Notes: a model not told the origin generated them from the sequence alone. A stretch of DNA of 64,000 nucleotides from Toxonevra muliebris (GCA_963691655.1 OY829329.1:63358852-63422851), one strand, 5' to 3'; positions 23,371 through 34,886 are shown, counted from the stretch's first letter. Made by a program: numbers and translations.

Positions 23371-24796
23371 GTAGGGAAAGAGGGGGAGAGAAGAAAGTAG
23401 GGAAAGGAAAGGAAAAGAAGGGGAGGAAGGGAGGGAAAAGAGGGGAAAAGAGGGAAAAGAGGGAAAAGAGGGAAAAGAGGGAAAAGAGGGAAAAGAGGGA
23501 AAAGAGGGAAAAGAGGGAAAAGAGGGAAAAGAGGGAAAAGAGGGAAAAGAGGGAAAAGAGGGAAAAGAGGGAAAAGAGGGAAAAGAGGGAAAAGAGGGAA
23601 AAGAGGGAAAAGAGGGAAAAGAGGGAAAAGAGGGAAAAGAGGGAAAAGAGGGAAAAGAGGGAAAAGAGGGAAAAGAGGGAAAAGAGGGAAAAGAGGGAAA
23701 AGAGGGAAAAGAGGGAAAAGAGGGAAAAGAGGGAAAAGAGGGAAAAGAGGGAAAAGAGGGAAAAGAGGGAAAAGAGGGAAAAGAGGGAAAAGAGGGAAAA
23801 GAGGGAAAAGAGGGAAAAGAGGGAAAAGAGGGAAAAGAGGGAAAAGAGGGAAAAGAGGGAAAAGAGGGAAAAGAGGGAAAAGAGGGAAAAGAGGGAAAAG
23901 AGGGAAAAGAGGGAAAAGAGGGAAAAGAGGGAAAAGAGGGAAAAGAGGGAAAAGAGGGAAAAGAGGGAAAAGAGGGAAAAGAGGGAAAAGAGGGAAAAGA
24001 GGGAAAAGAGGGAAAAGAGGGAAAAGAGGGAAAAGAGGGAAAAGAGGGAAAAGAGGGAAAAGAGGGAAAAGAGGGAAAAGAGGGAAAAGAGGGAAAAGAG
24101 GGAAAAGAGGGAAAAGAGGGAAAAGAGGGAAAAGAGGGAAAAGAGGGAAAAGAGGGAAAAGAGGGAAAAGAGGGAAAAGAGGGAAAAGAGGGAAAAGAGG
24201 GAAAAGAGGGAAAAGAGGGAAAAGAGGGAAAAGAGGGAAAAGAGGGAAAAGAGGGAAAAGAGGGAAAAGAGGGAAAAGAGGGAAAAGAGGGAAAAGAGGG
24301 AAAAGAGGGAAAAGAGGGAAAAGAGGGAAAAGAGGGAAAAGAGGGAAAAGAGGGAAAAGAGGGAAAAGAGGGAAAAGAGGGAAAAGAGGGAAAAGAGGGA
24401 AAAGAGGGAAAAGAGGGAAAAGAGGGAAAAGAGGGAAAAGAGGGAAAAGAGGGAAAAGAGGGAAAAGAGGGAAAAGAGGGAAAAGAGGGAAAAGAGGGAA
24501 AAGAGGGAAAAGAGGGAAAAGAGGGAAAAGAGGGAAAAGAGGGAAAAGAGGGAAAAGAGGGAAAAGAGGGAAAAGAGGGAAAAGAGGGAAATCTTCTTCT
24601 TTTCCCTCTTCTTTCTCCGTTCCTCCTCCCTTCTCCTCCCCTCCCCTCCCTTCTCCTCTCCTCCCTTCTCCTTCCCTCCCTTCTCCTCCCCTCTCATCTC
24701 TTCCCCTCCCTTCTCCTCCCCTCCCTTCTCCTCCCTTCCCTTCTCCTTTCCCCTTCTTTTCCTTTCCCCTACTTTCTTCTCTCCCCCTCTTTCCCT
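23371..24796. repeat. Inverted arms flanking the minisatellite
   Basis: Purine-rich GGGAAAGAGGGGGAGAGAAG at about 23373 is repeated in inverted form near 24775-24794. The match extends for roughly 55 bases on each side with few differences, so the array sits in the loop of a large inverted repeat. Confidence 0.7.
23450..24591. repeat. Minisatellite, about 127 copies of GGGAAAAGA
   Basis: The 9-base unit repeats without visible variation for about 1.14 kb. The opposite strand reads as Phe-Ser-Leu repeats with no stop, an artefact of a 9-base period. It lies 0.75 kb upstream of the galectin start codon. Confidence 0.97.
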
Positions 24797-25344
24797 AACT
24801 CCTCTTCTCCTACACCCCTCTTCCTAGAGTGGGGGAGAAGAAGAGGAGAGGAGAAGAGGGGAGAAGAAGAGGGGAGAAGAAGTGGGGAGAAGAAGAGGGG
24901 AGAAGAAGTGGGGAGAAGAAGAGGGGAGAAGAAGAGGGGAGGAGAAGAGGGGAGGAGAAGAGAGGGGAGCAGAAGGGATAAGAAGGGGATGAGGGGGAAG
25001 AGAAGAAAGAGGGAAAAGGAGAAGATTCTCTCCCCTTCTTGTTCTCCTTTCCACCTCTTTTTTCTCCTGCCCCGTCATCTCCTCTTCCCCTCCCCTCTTC
25101 TCTTCCCCCCACTCCATTTTCTCCGCCCCCTCCCTCTCACTCCCATTGAAATAGCCAGCCATCTTCTCATTTATAATTTGCCCATTCATAAGCCACATCC
25201 ACTGTAAGACTAATTACTTGATAGCTTTCTGTATTTCAAAAAGTACAAATATTTTTTCGACTAAACTTTTTACTTCAAAATTTGATAGTTTATTTGAATA
25301 TTGAAAGTACTGGGAGTGGAAGGGAGTAAAAGCAAGACAAGAAA

Positions 25345-26902
25345 ATGCTTAGCAATTTGCAAACACTGCTGGGTCATATCTACTTGGAAGACTACAATGA
25401 AGTGGTATATATTAATATTTAAGTCACGCCTTATATGTCAATTAACTATGTAAGATTGTCAGGCGTACTCAAAAACTTGAAAACGAGCCATGGAGAAAAC
25501 AGCTGCGTCAATAGTGGATTACAGTATAGTACTGTGGATGAGCTACATATTTACATATATACTATATACTTCTCACCATTGTAATCTTCCAATAATCCAC
25601 ATTCTTTTTTCTCGTTCTTTGCAGGCGACATTCTATGAATATGCCGATGCGCTCCCAATCTATTCGAATAAATTCACTGGCCAACTGCAAGAAGGTATAA
25701 GTTTCTCATTTCATGGATATTTGCTGCTCAATTGCGAAAGGTCAGTAGTGTGAAATCTAAAATTCTTCTCATCAATTGGTAATAATAATTCTTTGATTGT
25801 ATTTTCAATTAATTACAGGTTTTCGATAAATTTCATCATCGAGAACGAATCACAAGACATTGCGCTGCACTTCAATCCGCGACTACCTCAGAATTACATA
25901 GTACGTAATACCAAAGTAAAAGAAGTCTGGGGACGTGAAGAGGTTTCCTCAGCACTGCCATTCTCATTGCATCGCGGTACAAAGTTCTCGATACAAGTGC
26001 TCGTTACCAAAGAATGCTATATGATATCGGTGAATGGGCTGCACTTTGCCAAATATTATCATCGTCTGCCATATAAATCCGTTTCGAAAGTCGAAGTAAG
26101 AGGTGACGTCGACAATATTAGCATGGAACGAAGGGAAACCACTAGTTATCCAGATCGGTTACCTAACTCGGAACCGCAGAAAGTACGATTAGCATTATGG
26201 TATCTGCCATCAATTCAAAAATCGAATGATAATACTGGAGCAACGATCAGTAATGAGGAAACTAAAGCTATAGGGAAACTTAATATAGCAGATGATTACG
26301 ACGAGATAGACGGTTCACGTATACCGCTCGACTGGCGTATAATCAAACGACAGACCACAATGAATCTTTTAAGGCGAGTTAACGAAAATGAAGGACTTCC
26401 GTTACCGTATCTGGCCCAGCTACCAGCAAGTTCACTATATCCGGGACGCTGTTTGAAAATCGAAGGACGTGCTAAACTTTTACCACACTCTTTCTATATT
26501 AATCTTCAGAAAGGTTTTCATTTCTGGCCACATCCAATCATTGCATTCCATTTCAATCCACGTTTCTCGAAGCATAGCGGCGCCGTGGGTAAAGCAATCG
26601 TATGTCGTAATGCTTGGTTTGATGGCGACTGGGGTCATGAGGAACGAAGCGAATTGGATATTGATTTTCGTCCAGGCAAAACATTTCGAATGGTGATTGT
26701 ATGCCGAGTCGATGCATTTGAGGTTTATGTAAATGGAAAAATAGTCACCGAATTCAAATATCAAGTGAAACCTGATATTGTGGATACTATATACATACAG
26801 GGTGATATAAAGCTGTGGGATGTTGTACTGCAAAATAATGTTTCGCCGGTGGGCAAGAAACGAATTTATACAAATCCGGGATACACGCCGATTGATGATT
26901 GA
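25345..26902 (+). CDS. Two-domain galectin, three coding exons (25345-25404, 25625-25740, 25819-26902)
   Basis: Exon 1 encodes 20 residues from ATG (context AGAAA) to donor GTATAT. Exon 2 runs from acceptor TTTGCAG to donor GTCAGT, and exon 3 from acceptor ATTACAG to TGA. Joined, they give 419 residues, in frame throughout. Two galactoside-binding lectin domains are visible. The first spans about residues 25-165 with HFNPR at 76-80, Asn89 and WGREE at 96-100; the second spans about 275-410 with HFNPR at 303-307, Asn323 and WGHEER at 330-335. Domain 2 keeps every canonical sugar ligand; in domain 1 the Arg of W-G-x-E-x-R is Val. There is no signal peptide, as usual for galectins, which leave cells by an unconventional route and bind beta-galactosides in immunity and adhesion. 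The gene lies on the same strand inside the inferred choline kinase intron. Confidence 0.93.
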
Positions 26903-26984
26903 AGAGAGAAATAAGTCAATGTCAAAGTGGCAGTAAAAATGTGGGTAAGTGAAATTTTTATAGAACATGAAACAGAAAATTAAA

Positions 26985-26990
26985 AATAAA
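26985..26990 (+). terminator. Poly(A) signal of the galectin gene
   Basis: AATAAA lies 83 bases after the galectin stop codon, the first such signal downstream, in AT-rich sequence. Confidence 0.55.
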
Positions 26991-28725
26991 GTCGGCTTTT
27001 ACTTAAAAATTATCACAATAGAGTTGGCTTAGATTTAGTGCTTGTAGTTTTCTTTTTTTCTTTTTGCTTGGAAGTTTTTCTATATTAGAATATATCAAAT
27101 GCCTAATTAGAGCTATAAAGTCGACTTTATTTTCATTATTATTATAATTATTTTCATTTTAAAACATATTTTTCATTATAGTTGCCTACATCTTATAACT
27201 TTTAAAAGCACCAGCAGCAGCAGGTTTCCTCTATACCTTGGCACTTCAAATTACTGGGCAGTAATTTTAAAGCCGACTTCTAATTCAAAATAAGAAAATA
27301 TAAATACTAGAGAGATTTATTTCGTTGCGTAAATATGCAAAAATTTGGTACTTTTACGAATTATAGAGCATTTCCTACGCTCGGTTATTATTATGTATCA
27401 CATGCCAATTGAAAAAATATAAATTCATGCAAAAGTCAGATATGAAATTAAATGGTTCTTGAATTTGATAGAATCTACATAGAACAACGTAAGCAAGCTC
27501 ACTTAACGTAGCTTCCGCTTACACCCCCGTATAAGTGAATAGCTGGAATGGAGAGCTGGCTCTAAAACCTCCATCATTAATTTGGAATTTAAAGATTGGC
27601 ATGTGATATAAGATAATAATCAGGATATGAATATTGACATTTAAAGTTTCTATTGCATAATTTACACAATGATGTAAATCTCTTTTTTTTTATCATTAAT
27701 TTAATAACGAGTAACTTTGAACTGAATTTAGACAGCGATTTTTTTGAATCTGTAATCTGACAGAATTTTACGGTTTAACAGATGAGAAATGAAAGTGTTG
27801 TAAACTGACATAATCTGGTGTCATTAGTAACTTAAGAAGAAAACCATCTACGGGGCGATTTTTTCTACTCGCAACTTTTAGATTACAAGAGAGGTAAATA
27901 GAAAAGTTAGTTTCGTTTAATCCAATATATGCCAATGCCGCTAAACGGACGCAACTTTTATTCAGAAAGGAGCTAAAGGAGTTGAAAAGACAAATGGATA
28001 AAAAAGAAAAATAGGTCGGTGGGATCCTATATACGACAATTCCGTGAAACACAATTTTAATTCAAATTACTCTTTGATGTTTACTCTCTCGTCTCACTCT
28101 TTTTCACTCCTAGACTCATCTCTTTGTATAAAATCCAATCTTGCTATCCGTATGCAGCTTTTAAATTCAAAGGAAAATAATAAAAAATTTGCAAGTAGAA
28201 AAAATGGAGTAAAATGAAATTGCCGCAACAAAACATTCGCTGTCTAAATTGAGTATTTGCTAAATTTATGTATAAAAAAAAAATGATTATTTTCTATTTC
28301 TATTAATTTTAATTTCCTTTTTTCTCTTGCTCGAACATCTCCTGTTAAGTTATTTAGTTTTAAGCATAATAATTTTTGTAAAAATAAAAAAATATTATAC
28401 GTTTCTCAAATGCATTTTTCAGCTAAAACGTTTCTGCGCGTTTCAGTGCGTCAATCGTCAAGAGAGACTCATTAAGTAAGTGTATGTTCAGAAAAAGAAT
28501 ATTTTTTAATTTTTAAGTGAAAACTTGGTATGTTTTCTTATTAAAGTTTGCACCCAAAGTCATTTAAATTCTCTTTTGTATCTAATCATAAATAGTTTTA
28601 AATTTTCATTTTTTAATTTTTGATTTAAAATTGATAAAAGTTTCACATTACTTATATTGAATCCGCAAAGCATCAATCTGAATTTGGAATAAACTGCCTA
28701 AATTCAATTTGACTACTGTATTTAA
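26991..28725. other. Non-coding stretch after the galectin gene
   Basis: AT-rich intronic sequence. A minus-strand frame at 27768-28052 shows no family I recognise. Degenerate AATTTGAATTC-type repeats begin near 28660. Confidence 0.45.
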
Positions 28726-30070
28726 ATGTTTGAATTTATTGTATTGTATTGTATTGTATTGTATTAGAGAGGTTTATGTATTTGTACCGCGGCCTATAAG
28801 ATCTATTGTACGTCCCTCTTCTCTATCTTGTTTGATTTGACTAGAGTGCCTCATCCAGTCCAATCTCCCTCAATAATTTGAGTATTGCACCCGGATCTAT
28901 GGATGCTAGTTCTGTACTGTGCACTTCGTATATACCCAGATATTTCATTCTTTTGTGGATCAGTGCTCCACACTGAGCTAAAATATGTCCGGATGATTCA
29001 TCTTCCGCATTACAAAACCTACATATTGAACTTTCCTTAACTCCTATTTTGCAAAGGTGTTCTCTGAGCCCGCAGTGCCCAGTCAGAATACCAGCTAATA
29101 TACGCAGTCTGTTTTTGTTGAGGCCAATGCAAAATACGTATCTATTCTTGTTATAGTTATCTAGAAGCATTTTGGATTGCCTCAGTCCTGGAAGATTATT
29201 AAAGAGTTCTTGCCTCTTGTTCTTCTCTTCCTGCCTGAGTACTTCCCTGATTATGTTATCTCCTATTCCACAGAAGGGTTCAGGTCCCACGAAAGTGGTC
29301 GCTGCTCCCTTTCTAGCAAGTTCGTCTGCCTGCTTATTGTCCTCTATTCCTAGGTGTCCAACATAGACCGACTTTATTGTCCTTTCCCAGTTGATTGAGC
29401 TTGCTCAAACAGTCCCACACCAGTTTAGAGGTGATCTCAGGGAAGCATAATGCTCGAATGGCTGCCTGGCTATCCGACATGTTTGAATTTAAGTTCACTC
29501 TTCTGATAAAACGCTTTTCCATTCCCAGATTAAATCAGAAAGTGTGCATTTGTTTGAATTCAAAATAGTCAAAGAGAATTTAGAGACTATATTCATAAAT
29601 TTATTTAGTTTTCAATTCCTCAGAATGTGTATTCTTTATTTCCGGATTGAATCAGAATCAGTCCTCTGTTTCACCTTGGAATAGTTAAATTGAATTCAAA
29701 GAAATTTGATAAAGTCAAATGTAATTAAAAAAAAAAAATTGTTTTGAATTCAAATTTGCACTAATTAATTTCCAGTTTGAATCCAGTTTAAAATAGTCAA
29801 ATCAAATTTAAAATTTATCAATTTAAATTCACAATAGTCAAATAAAATTCAAAAGAGCATTCGTCTGCATTTAAATTAAATTCATAAAGCGTAAAACTGA
29901 ATTCAAGAAGTTTATTCAGAATTAAATTTCACTATTCTAAGGATAGAAAGTGCATTATTCATTTCTAAATAGAAAAAAACTGAATTCAGATTATCACAAG
30001 TAGTCAGTTTGAATCTAGAATTGATAGTTTCGAACAGAGATAAAGAAATCAATCTCAAGAATCGTGGTAT
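28500..30070. repeat. Degenerate short-period repeat around GAATTCAAAATAGTCAAA
   Basis: Phrases such as TTTGAATTCAAAATAGTCAAA recur with variation from about 28650 to 30060, interrupted by the LINE at 28739-29478. A similar tract is at 39430-39600. Confidence 0.55.
28739..29478 (-). mobile_element. 5'-truncated LINE (RNase H end) with 13-bp duplication
   Basis: ATGTTTGAATTTA occurs at 28726-28738 and again at 29479-29491, bracketing the copy exactly. On the minus strand it starts inside an RNase H domain (SDSQAAIRALCFPE), then after a frameshift near 29370 reads VGHLGIEDNKQADELARKGA. It continues through the family C-terminal region GLNKNRLRILAGILTGHCGL and a CCHC-like motif (CRFCNAEDESSGHILAQC), and ends at 28841. 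The 3' UTR terminates in a TACAA pentamer tail next to the duplication. The layout fits R1/LOA/Jockey-related non-LTR elements. Confidence 0.9.
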
Positions 30071-31675
30071 TCTTTAATTTAGGAACATCTCTAATGCATA
30101 CTGATATCTTTCTAAATAAAACTACTATTGTGCTTTAAAAAAAATTATTGTACTTTTTCATTATCATGAAATTTAATTTTAATAAGACAATAACTAATAT
30201 AAATCAATAACTAATACAACATAATATAAAATGATGAAAAAATAGTCGCTATTCTAATATTTAGAATTATGTATTGATAAAGATTATAAAATTGAATAAA
30301 AATGCAATTGTAATATATAAACCAAAACCAAAAAAAAAATAAAAAATAAAAATTAATCCTTATAAAAAATTGTGACTTTTAAAAAGAAAAATGAAATGTG
30401 ATGTATTCTGACAACAGTTAAACCAACAAACAAATAAATTAAAAAGTGTCCAGTAAAATGTCTTTACATATACATATATTATGAATCGTATATAGTCTAT
30501 ATTGGAAAAATATTCGTTCTTTAAATTTATATACATAAAAGTCAAAAAGATTAAATGATTTATTGTTTTAATCGTTGTATTTGCATATATTAAAATGCTT
30601 TAAAAATTTTAAATAAAATGAAAAGAAAAGGAAAGAACAGAAGGACATAAAACTAAGAATTGCTTTAACAACAACCATTTATATTGAATTTTTCAAGATT
30701 TACTAATGTTTAGAGCACTAAATAAGTGTCGCACTATGAAATAAATACCTATATATTAAAAGAAAAAGGCACAAGATTGAAATAAATTGAAAAATGGCTA
30801 ATTTTTAATTGGAACATTGAATAATAGTTTTTTTGCTGTAATATAGATGGGAACGTATCAACCTCATGTAGGCTCGATTCTACAGAAAAAAGAATAATTT
30901 TTCAAGAAACATCAGCAGAAGAAATGGTTATGGATTTCGAAATCGGTAAAGAAGTATAGCTGCCAAAATCATTGAACTTGAACAAGTTTCGTCTAAGATG
31001 GATATTTGAAATCTTTAGTAAATAAAAATATTATTCCTTAAAAAAAAAACCAAAGCAAAAATGTTAAATAATTTATAAACAAAAATTATAGCTCTAATCA
31101 TGATTTTTGTATAATTGCTCACAATTGTGAAAAAAAAACTAAAACAAAATTATTCGATAAGTAATTCAATTATAACAATTTTTGTTGAGTTTTTACTTGC
31201 TCGCATTCATTCCTCATGTCAGGACCATGCCTTCATGTCGAATTCACATTATATGTAACACTTTCGATTGGTTCATATTGTATTCTACAAAGGTATTCCC
31301 ATTTTTTCACTACTAGAAATAGAGTTTCAAAAAATTGTTAATAATTTCTGAGTTTTTATGAACTTTTTGCGTTTAATTAGTATGATACCAGACGACTGGA
31401 ATACAGCAGTGTCTCACTTTCTTCTGCAACATGTTTGCTCACGCTGTCCTACTTTTGTATATAGACAAAGATCGTAGCAGCATGTTGCTTGAGAAACAAT
31501 GTTGCAAAACATATACCCACATATTTTATGCAACATTTCTGCAAAGTTTGTTGAAAATGAGAGAGAGAGACAAAAAGAAGAGAGAAAGAACAGAAAAGTC
31601 AGAGGAGAGAGGGGAAAAGGAGAGAGAAGGAAAAGAGAAAAAATGTGGCATAACGAGAGAGAAATAAATAGAAGG
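30070..31675. other. Non-coding stretch
   Basis: AT-rich sequence with no recognised gene; a purine-rich GAGA tract runs 31557-31670. Confidence 0.45.
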
Positions 31676-31688
31676 GCATAGAGCAGTG

Positions 31689-32006
31689 ATTGGTCGCTGT
31701 AGCTTAGTGGTTAGTGTGTTGGACTGCTACGCAGAGGTGCCCGGGTTCATATCTCGGCACGCTCAAAAAAAATCAAAAATAGAAAATAAAATTTTTCTAC
31801 ATGGCACCAACTCTTGGCTGGCAATGGCAAACCTCCAAGATTAAAAAAATGCCTATGGAAAGCTTTTCACTTTGCCGTTCGGATTCGGCATAAAACTGTA
31901 GGTCCCTTCCATTCGTGTATAAATATAACTCACACAACATGAATGGATGCGAAAAGCTCGGCCTTGGCCCTCCATGGGCTGTTGTGCCATAATAGTAGTA
32001 GTAGTA
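31689..32006 (+). repeat. tRNA-derived SINE (family a), full length
   Basis: The head contains an A box (TAGCTTAGTGG) and a B box (GGGTTCATATC). The body has TGGCAATGGCAAAC and GCCGTTCGGATTCGGC followed by AAACTGTAGGTCC, and it ends GCCATAATAGTAGTAGTAG. A perfect 13-base duplication GCATAGAGCAGTG flanks it (31676-31688 and 32007-32019). It landed at the left end of the hAT element that starts at 32015, so the duplication includes that element's own target site. Confidence 0.9.
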
Positions 32007-32014
32007 GCATAGAG

Positions 32015-33130
32015 CAGTGCTGTCGCTGCCACTTCATTTGAAGTTTTTCACTTCACTTTCAAGTCTGACACTTCGTCACTTCCTCTTTCATAAAAACACT
32101 TCGGTTTTCCAGTTTCATTGAAAAACTAAAATCGATCAAAAAAAAATCTAAATATGCTCATCTTTGTAATATTCTCCGACTGTAGCCAGATCGGTGCGTT
32201 GGAATTTATATCCCCTATAAAAGGAAAAAGATACCATTTAGTATATTCTGAGACCTTTTGTGTTTATTTAAATACCTATGTAGCAACACTGATGACGCAC
32301 TGTCATATAACTTATTAGAATTTGGTTGAAAATGAAGAGGTAGACGATTTAGAATTATTATTATTTGAAAGAGGACGACTCGAAAGTCAGGCACTGCGAC
32401 TTATAAGATCTATTGTACCAAAGCCCCAAGAAAGGAAGAAAGGCAGAGAAAAAGAAAGATAGATAAGAAACATACCCAAGCCGAGAATCGAACTCAGGTC
32501 TCCAGAGATAAGAGTCTGGCACTCTGCCACTAGACCACAGTGGCAATGGTAGGACCTACAGTTTAACGCCGATTCTGAATGGCTGTGTGGCAATTTTTTA
32601 TAAGCTCGGTGGTTTTGCCATTACCAACCAAGGTGTGCACTTGTACACATTCTTATAATTCTCATCCAATTCATATCGATAGCGAATATAAGAAGTTTAT
32701 GAGAATTAACCACCAGACCAAGACGGGAATCGAACCCGCAACCTTCTGAATGAAAGTCTAGTGCACTATCCACTAGACAATCGAAGTCGTCGACGATTTA
32801 GAAGGTGAGTGGAGGATTTTATTTCTAAATGATTTTATGCAAAAAAGCGACAGTTTCGAAGAACTTTGCCATTTTGTTTTTGACGTGAAAAATTCCTTAA
32901 AACAAATTATGTATCCCCATTCAAAAAGATTTGTCGGAGCCTTATTGTGTCTGCCACACAGTAGCGCTCCACCAAAAGTTTTTTTTTCGCAAACTAAGCA
33001 CATAAAACTAGATAAATTGTGAAAATATGTCAATTTCTTAGTACGCATCAAAAAACACTTCACTTTTTTAAAAATCACTTCGATTTTTAAGAATTTCACT
33101 TGACAAAAAAATTTCAAAACGACAGCCCTG
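32015..33130. mobile_element. hAT-like element, 8-bp duplication GCATAGAG, with SINE inserts
   Basis: GCATAGAG is at 32007-32014 and 33131-33138. The ends are CAGTGCTGTCG and, inverted, CAGGGCTGTCG. Subterminal CACTTC/GAAGTG motifs recur at both sides. The interior holds the dimeric SINE (32355-32791); without it the element is about 670 bases and non-coding. Confidence 0.85.
32355..32791 (-). repeat. Dimeric SINE with two tRNA-like heads in one insertion
   Basis: A single 12-base duplication GACGATTTAGAA (32343-32354, 32792-32803) brackets the whole unit. On the minus strand the first module (32791 to about 32550) is SINE family b: head with TAGTGGATAG and GGTTCGATTCC, core to AAACTGTAGGTCC. 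The second module (about 32549-32355) has its own tRNA-like head (GGTCTAGTGGCAGAG, GAGTTCGATTCTC), a 3' part with GTACAATAGATCTTATA, and an AAT tail. One duplication implies the dimer was retrotransposed as one RNA. Confidence 0.8.
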
Positions 33131-33138
33131 GCATAGAG

Positions 33139-34886
33139 GATGAAACAGAGAGTAATGGAGACAGGAAGAGAAAAAGAGGAAGGAAAGGATAAAGACGAAA
33201 AAAGAGAGAGGTGAAGAATTAGAAGCGGATGGAGAGTTACATAGACAGGTAGAACAGTGTTGATATTTTAGGTGCAATCGTACCTTTTTCCGCCCCTTTT
33301 CATTCCTTCTTGTCAGTTGTATACTTCACTCTCAGGTACACAACGGAGTCTATGTGCCAGCGTCTTTAACATCAATGAGTAGAAACTGAGAGGATTTTTC
33401 AGTAATTTTGACAAAAGGATGTAAGCTATAAAACCGTTGGAAAATCTTGCGCTTAAGCCAAAAGTTAAAATTTTGTTGCACTGTGTTATCATAAAATAAC
33501 TAAACTATAGTTTCAAAACTTCAATCGAAAAGTCGGTTGACTCAAGTTGATTCTGTTTTTTTTTTTTTTTTTTTGTCATACACTCTTCGGCCAAGTTGAT
33601 CAGCATCAAATATACTTAGGGGATTTCAGCAAACGCGCAAACACCTCGCTAACTGTGCGAATCGAGCAAATGATTTCAACTTCCACAATTTGCATAGTTT
33701 GCGCTTTTGCATTAATCCCCTATCTTTGTAGGGGGTAGCCGATGTGTCGAATCGATCACCCCCTAATGTGTATGTATTGGTTTGCCCGATACTGGTCCAA
33801 AATTTTTATTCAGGGCTTTTTAGAAATTTTTATTCAAGGCTTTTTAGTGCAAATGTCTCAAAAAATGTTCAATTCGGTGAGTCAAAGAGTCATTTTGATG
33901 TCCGGTTACCTTCTTTACTTCCTTATTGGGAATTCTTTAGCCAAGTTTAATTCTTTTTTTTTTCAGTGTCCATGGTATGGAGCCCAAAAGATTATGTCAA
34001 TTTACTTCATCAGGGTAAAAATTATAACTCATATTCCCCTAAACTGGGTAGACGGTAAGTGCCTAGCGGTATGCCGAAAATCGCTGACTACAAGTAAGAA
34101 ATTTGTTGGAAAACCAGAAGCAATGAAAAACGTGTCGCGCTAGCTCACACTGTTAAAAACCCTAACAGCTTTATTGGACTTTCAGGCATAAGGAAAATTT
34201 GTCTAGCACCATATTGCCCGGATCCAGAGCTGTGTAAATTCTAGTTTTTCTACCAATAAAAATAAAATTAAGGGAAGGAGTCTTCAGTAGTAGCACAGAA
34301 ATAATTAATGCAGATAATGCCGAAAGTAGAGCTTCGCAAAATATGATTTTGAGGAATGTGTTGAAAAGCTGATCAATCGATATTAGAAACTCAAATTGTT
34401 TTCTGTTTATTTTTTTTTCAACCACACAAGATAAAAGATTAAACAACAGTTATTTCTGTATACATAATTCGAAACTTCCCTTCTTTTCTTTTTGAAGAAA
34501 ATGGGATTTAAAGTTTTCAATGATCTGCCACTTCGTAGAATGTTGTAACGACAAAAAACCTTCTCACGAAAAAAGTTTATTAGATACCGTTATGATTTTT
34601 TAACACAAGGTAAAGTATTAAATAACAGTTAGTTCTGCATACTGAACTCGATTTTTTTTCTTTTTTGGATTATGACAGTTTTTGGAATATTCCTTTCGGA
34701 ATTATTGTTTGTTTTTATTTCGTTTCATAGCCCCATTTGAGCTTATAATTCTAGAAACGTATTAAGCTTACGTGATATCAGGCCAATACACATCGCACGC
34801 TAATCTAAATCGACTAACGTGTGTTTAATGTATTTCTTATGACTAACATTACATGATGACACATGATTGGCAGGTAATTTCCGTCA
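33139..34886. other. Non-coding stretch with a short hairpin
   Basis: Contains the palindrome at 33617-33721 and a 22-base tandem duplication (TTTTTATTCAGGGCTTTTTAG-like, 33804-33850). A 133-codon frame at 33742-34143 has no recognisable domain. Confidence 0.45.
33617..33721. repeat. Inverted repeat with 25-bp arms
   Basis: AGGGGATTTCAGCAAACGCG (33617 on) matches the inverse of the end at 33721, AGGGGATTAATGCAAAAGCG, both continuing CAAAC. The 105-base unit could fold as a hairpin. It has no coding content. Confidence 0.75.

Larger units (their letters stand above)
23169..25140. repeat. Purine/pyrimidine-segregated block
   Basis: Almost every base within each segment is of one class. The plus strand is pyrimidine about 23175-23353, purine 23354-24591, pyrimidine 24592-24825, purine 24826-25030 and pyrimidine 25031-25143. 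Long frames in it (23354-24697, 24810-25207) are translation of simple repeat, not genes. Confidence 0.85.

Noticed and set aside
23354..24697. 447-codon minus-strand frame of Phe-Ser-Leu repeats
   Set aside because: It is simply translation of the GGGAAAAGA array; a 9-base period gives an open frame in every phase lacking a stop. It is not a gene.
24810..25207. Overlapping frames in the purine/pyrimidine block
   Set aside because: Low-complexity translation of GGA/GAA-type sequence on both strands.
26480..26968. 162-codon minus-strand frame
   Set aside because: Antisense shadow of the galectin last exon, which has an intact, conserved plus-strand frame.
31695..31770. Possible tRNA gene on the plus strand
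   Set aside because: It is the head of a SINE ending in a TAG-repeat tail with a 13-base duplication.
33742..34143. 133-codon plus-strand frame
   Set aside because: Includes a duplicated 22-base piece and poly-T; no family resemblance.
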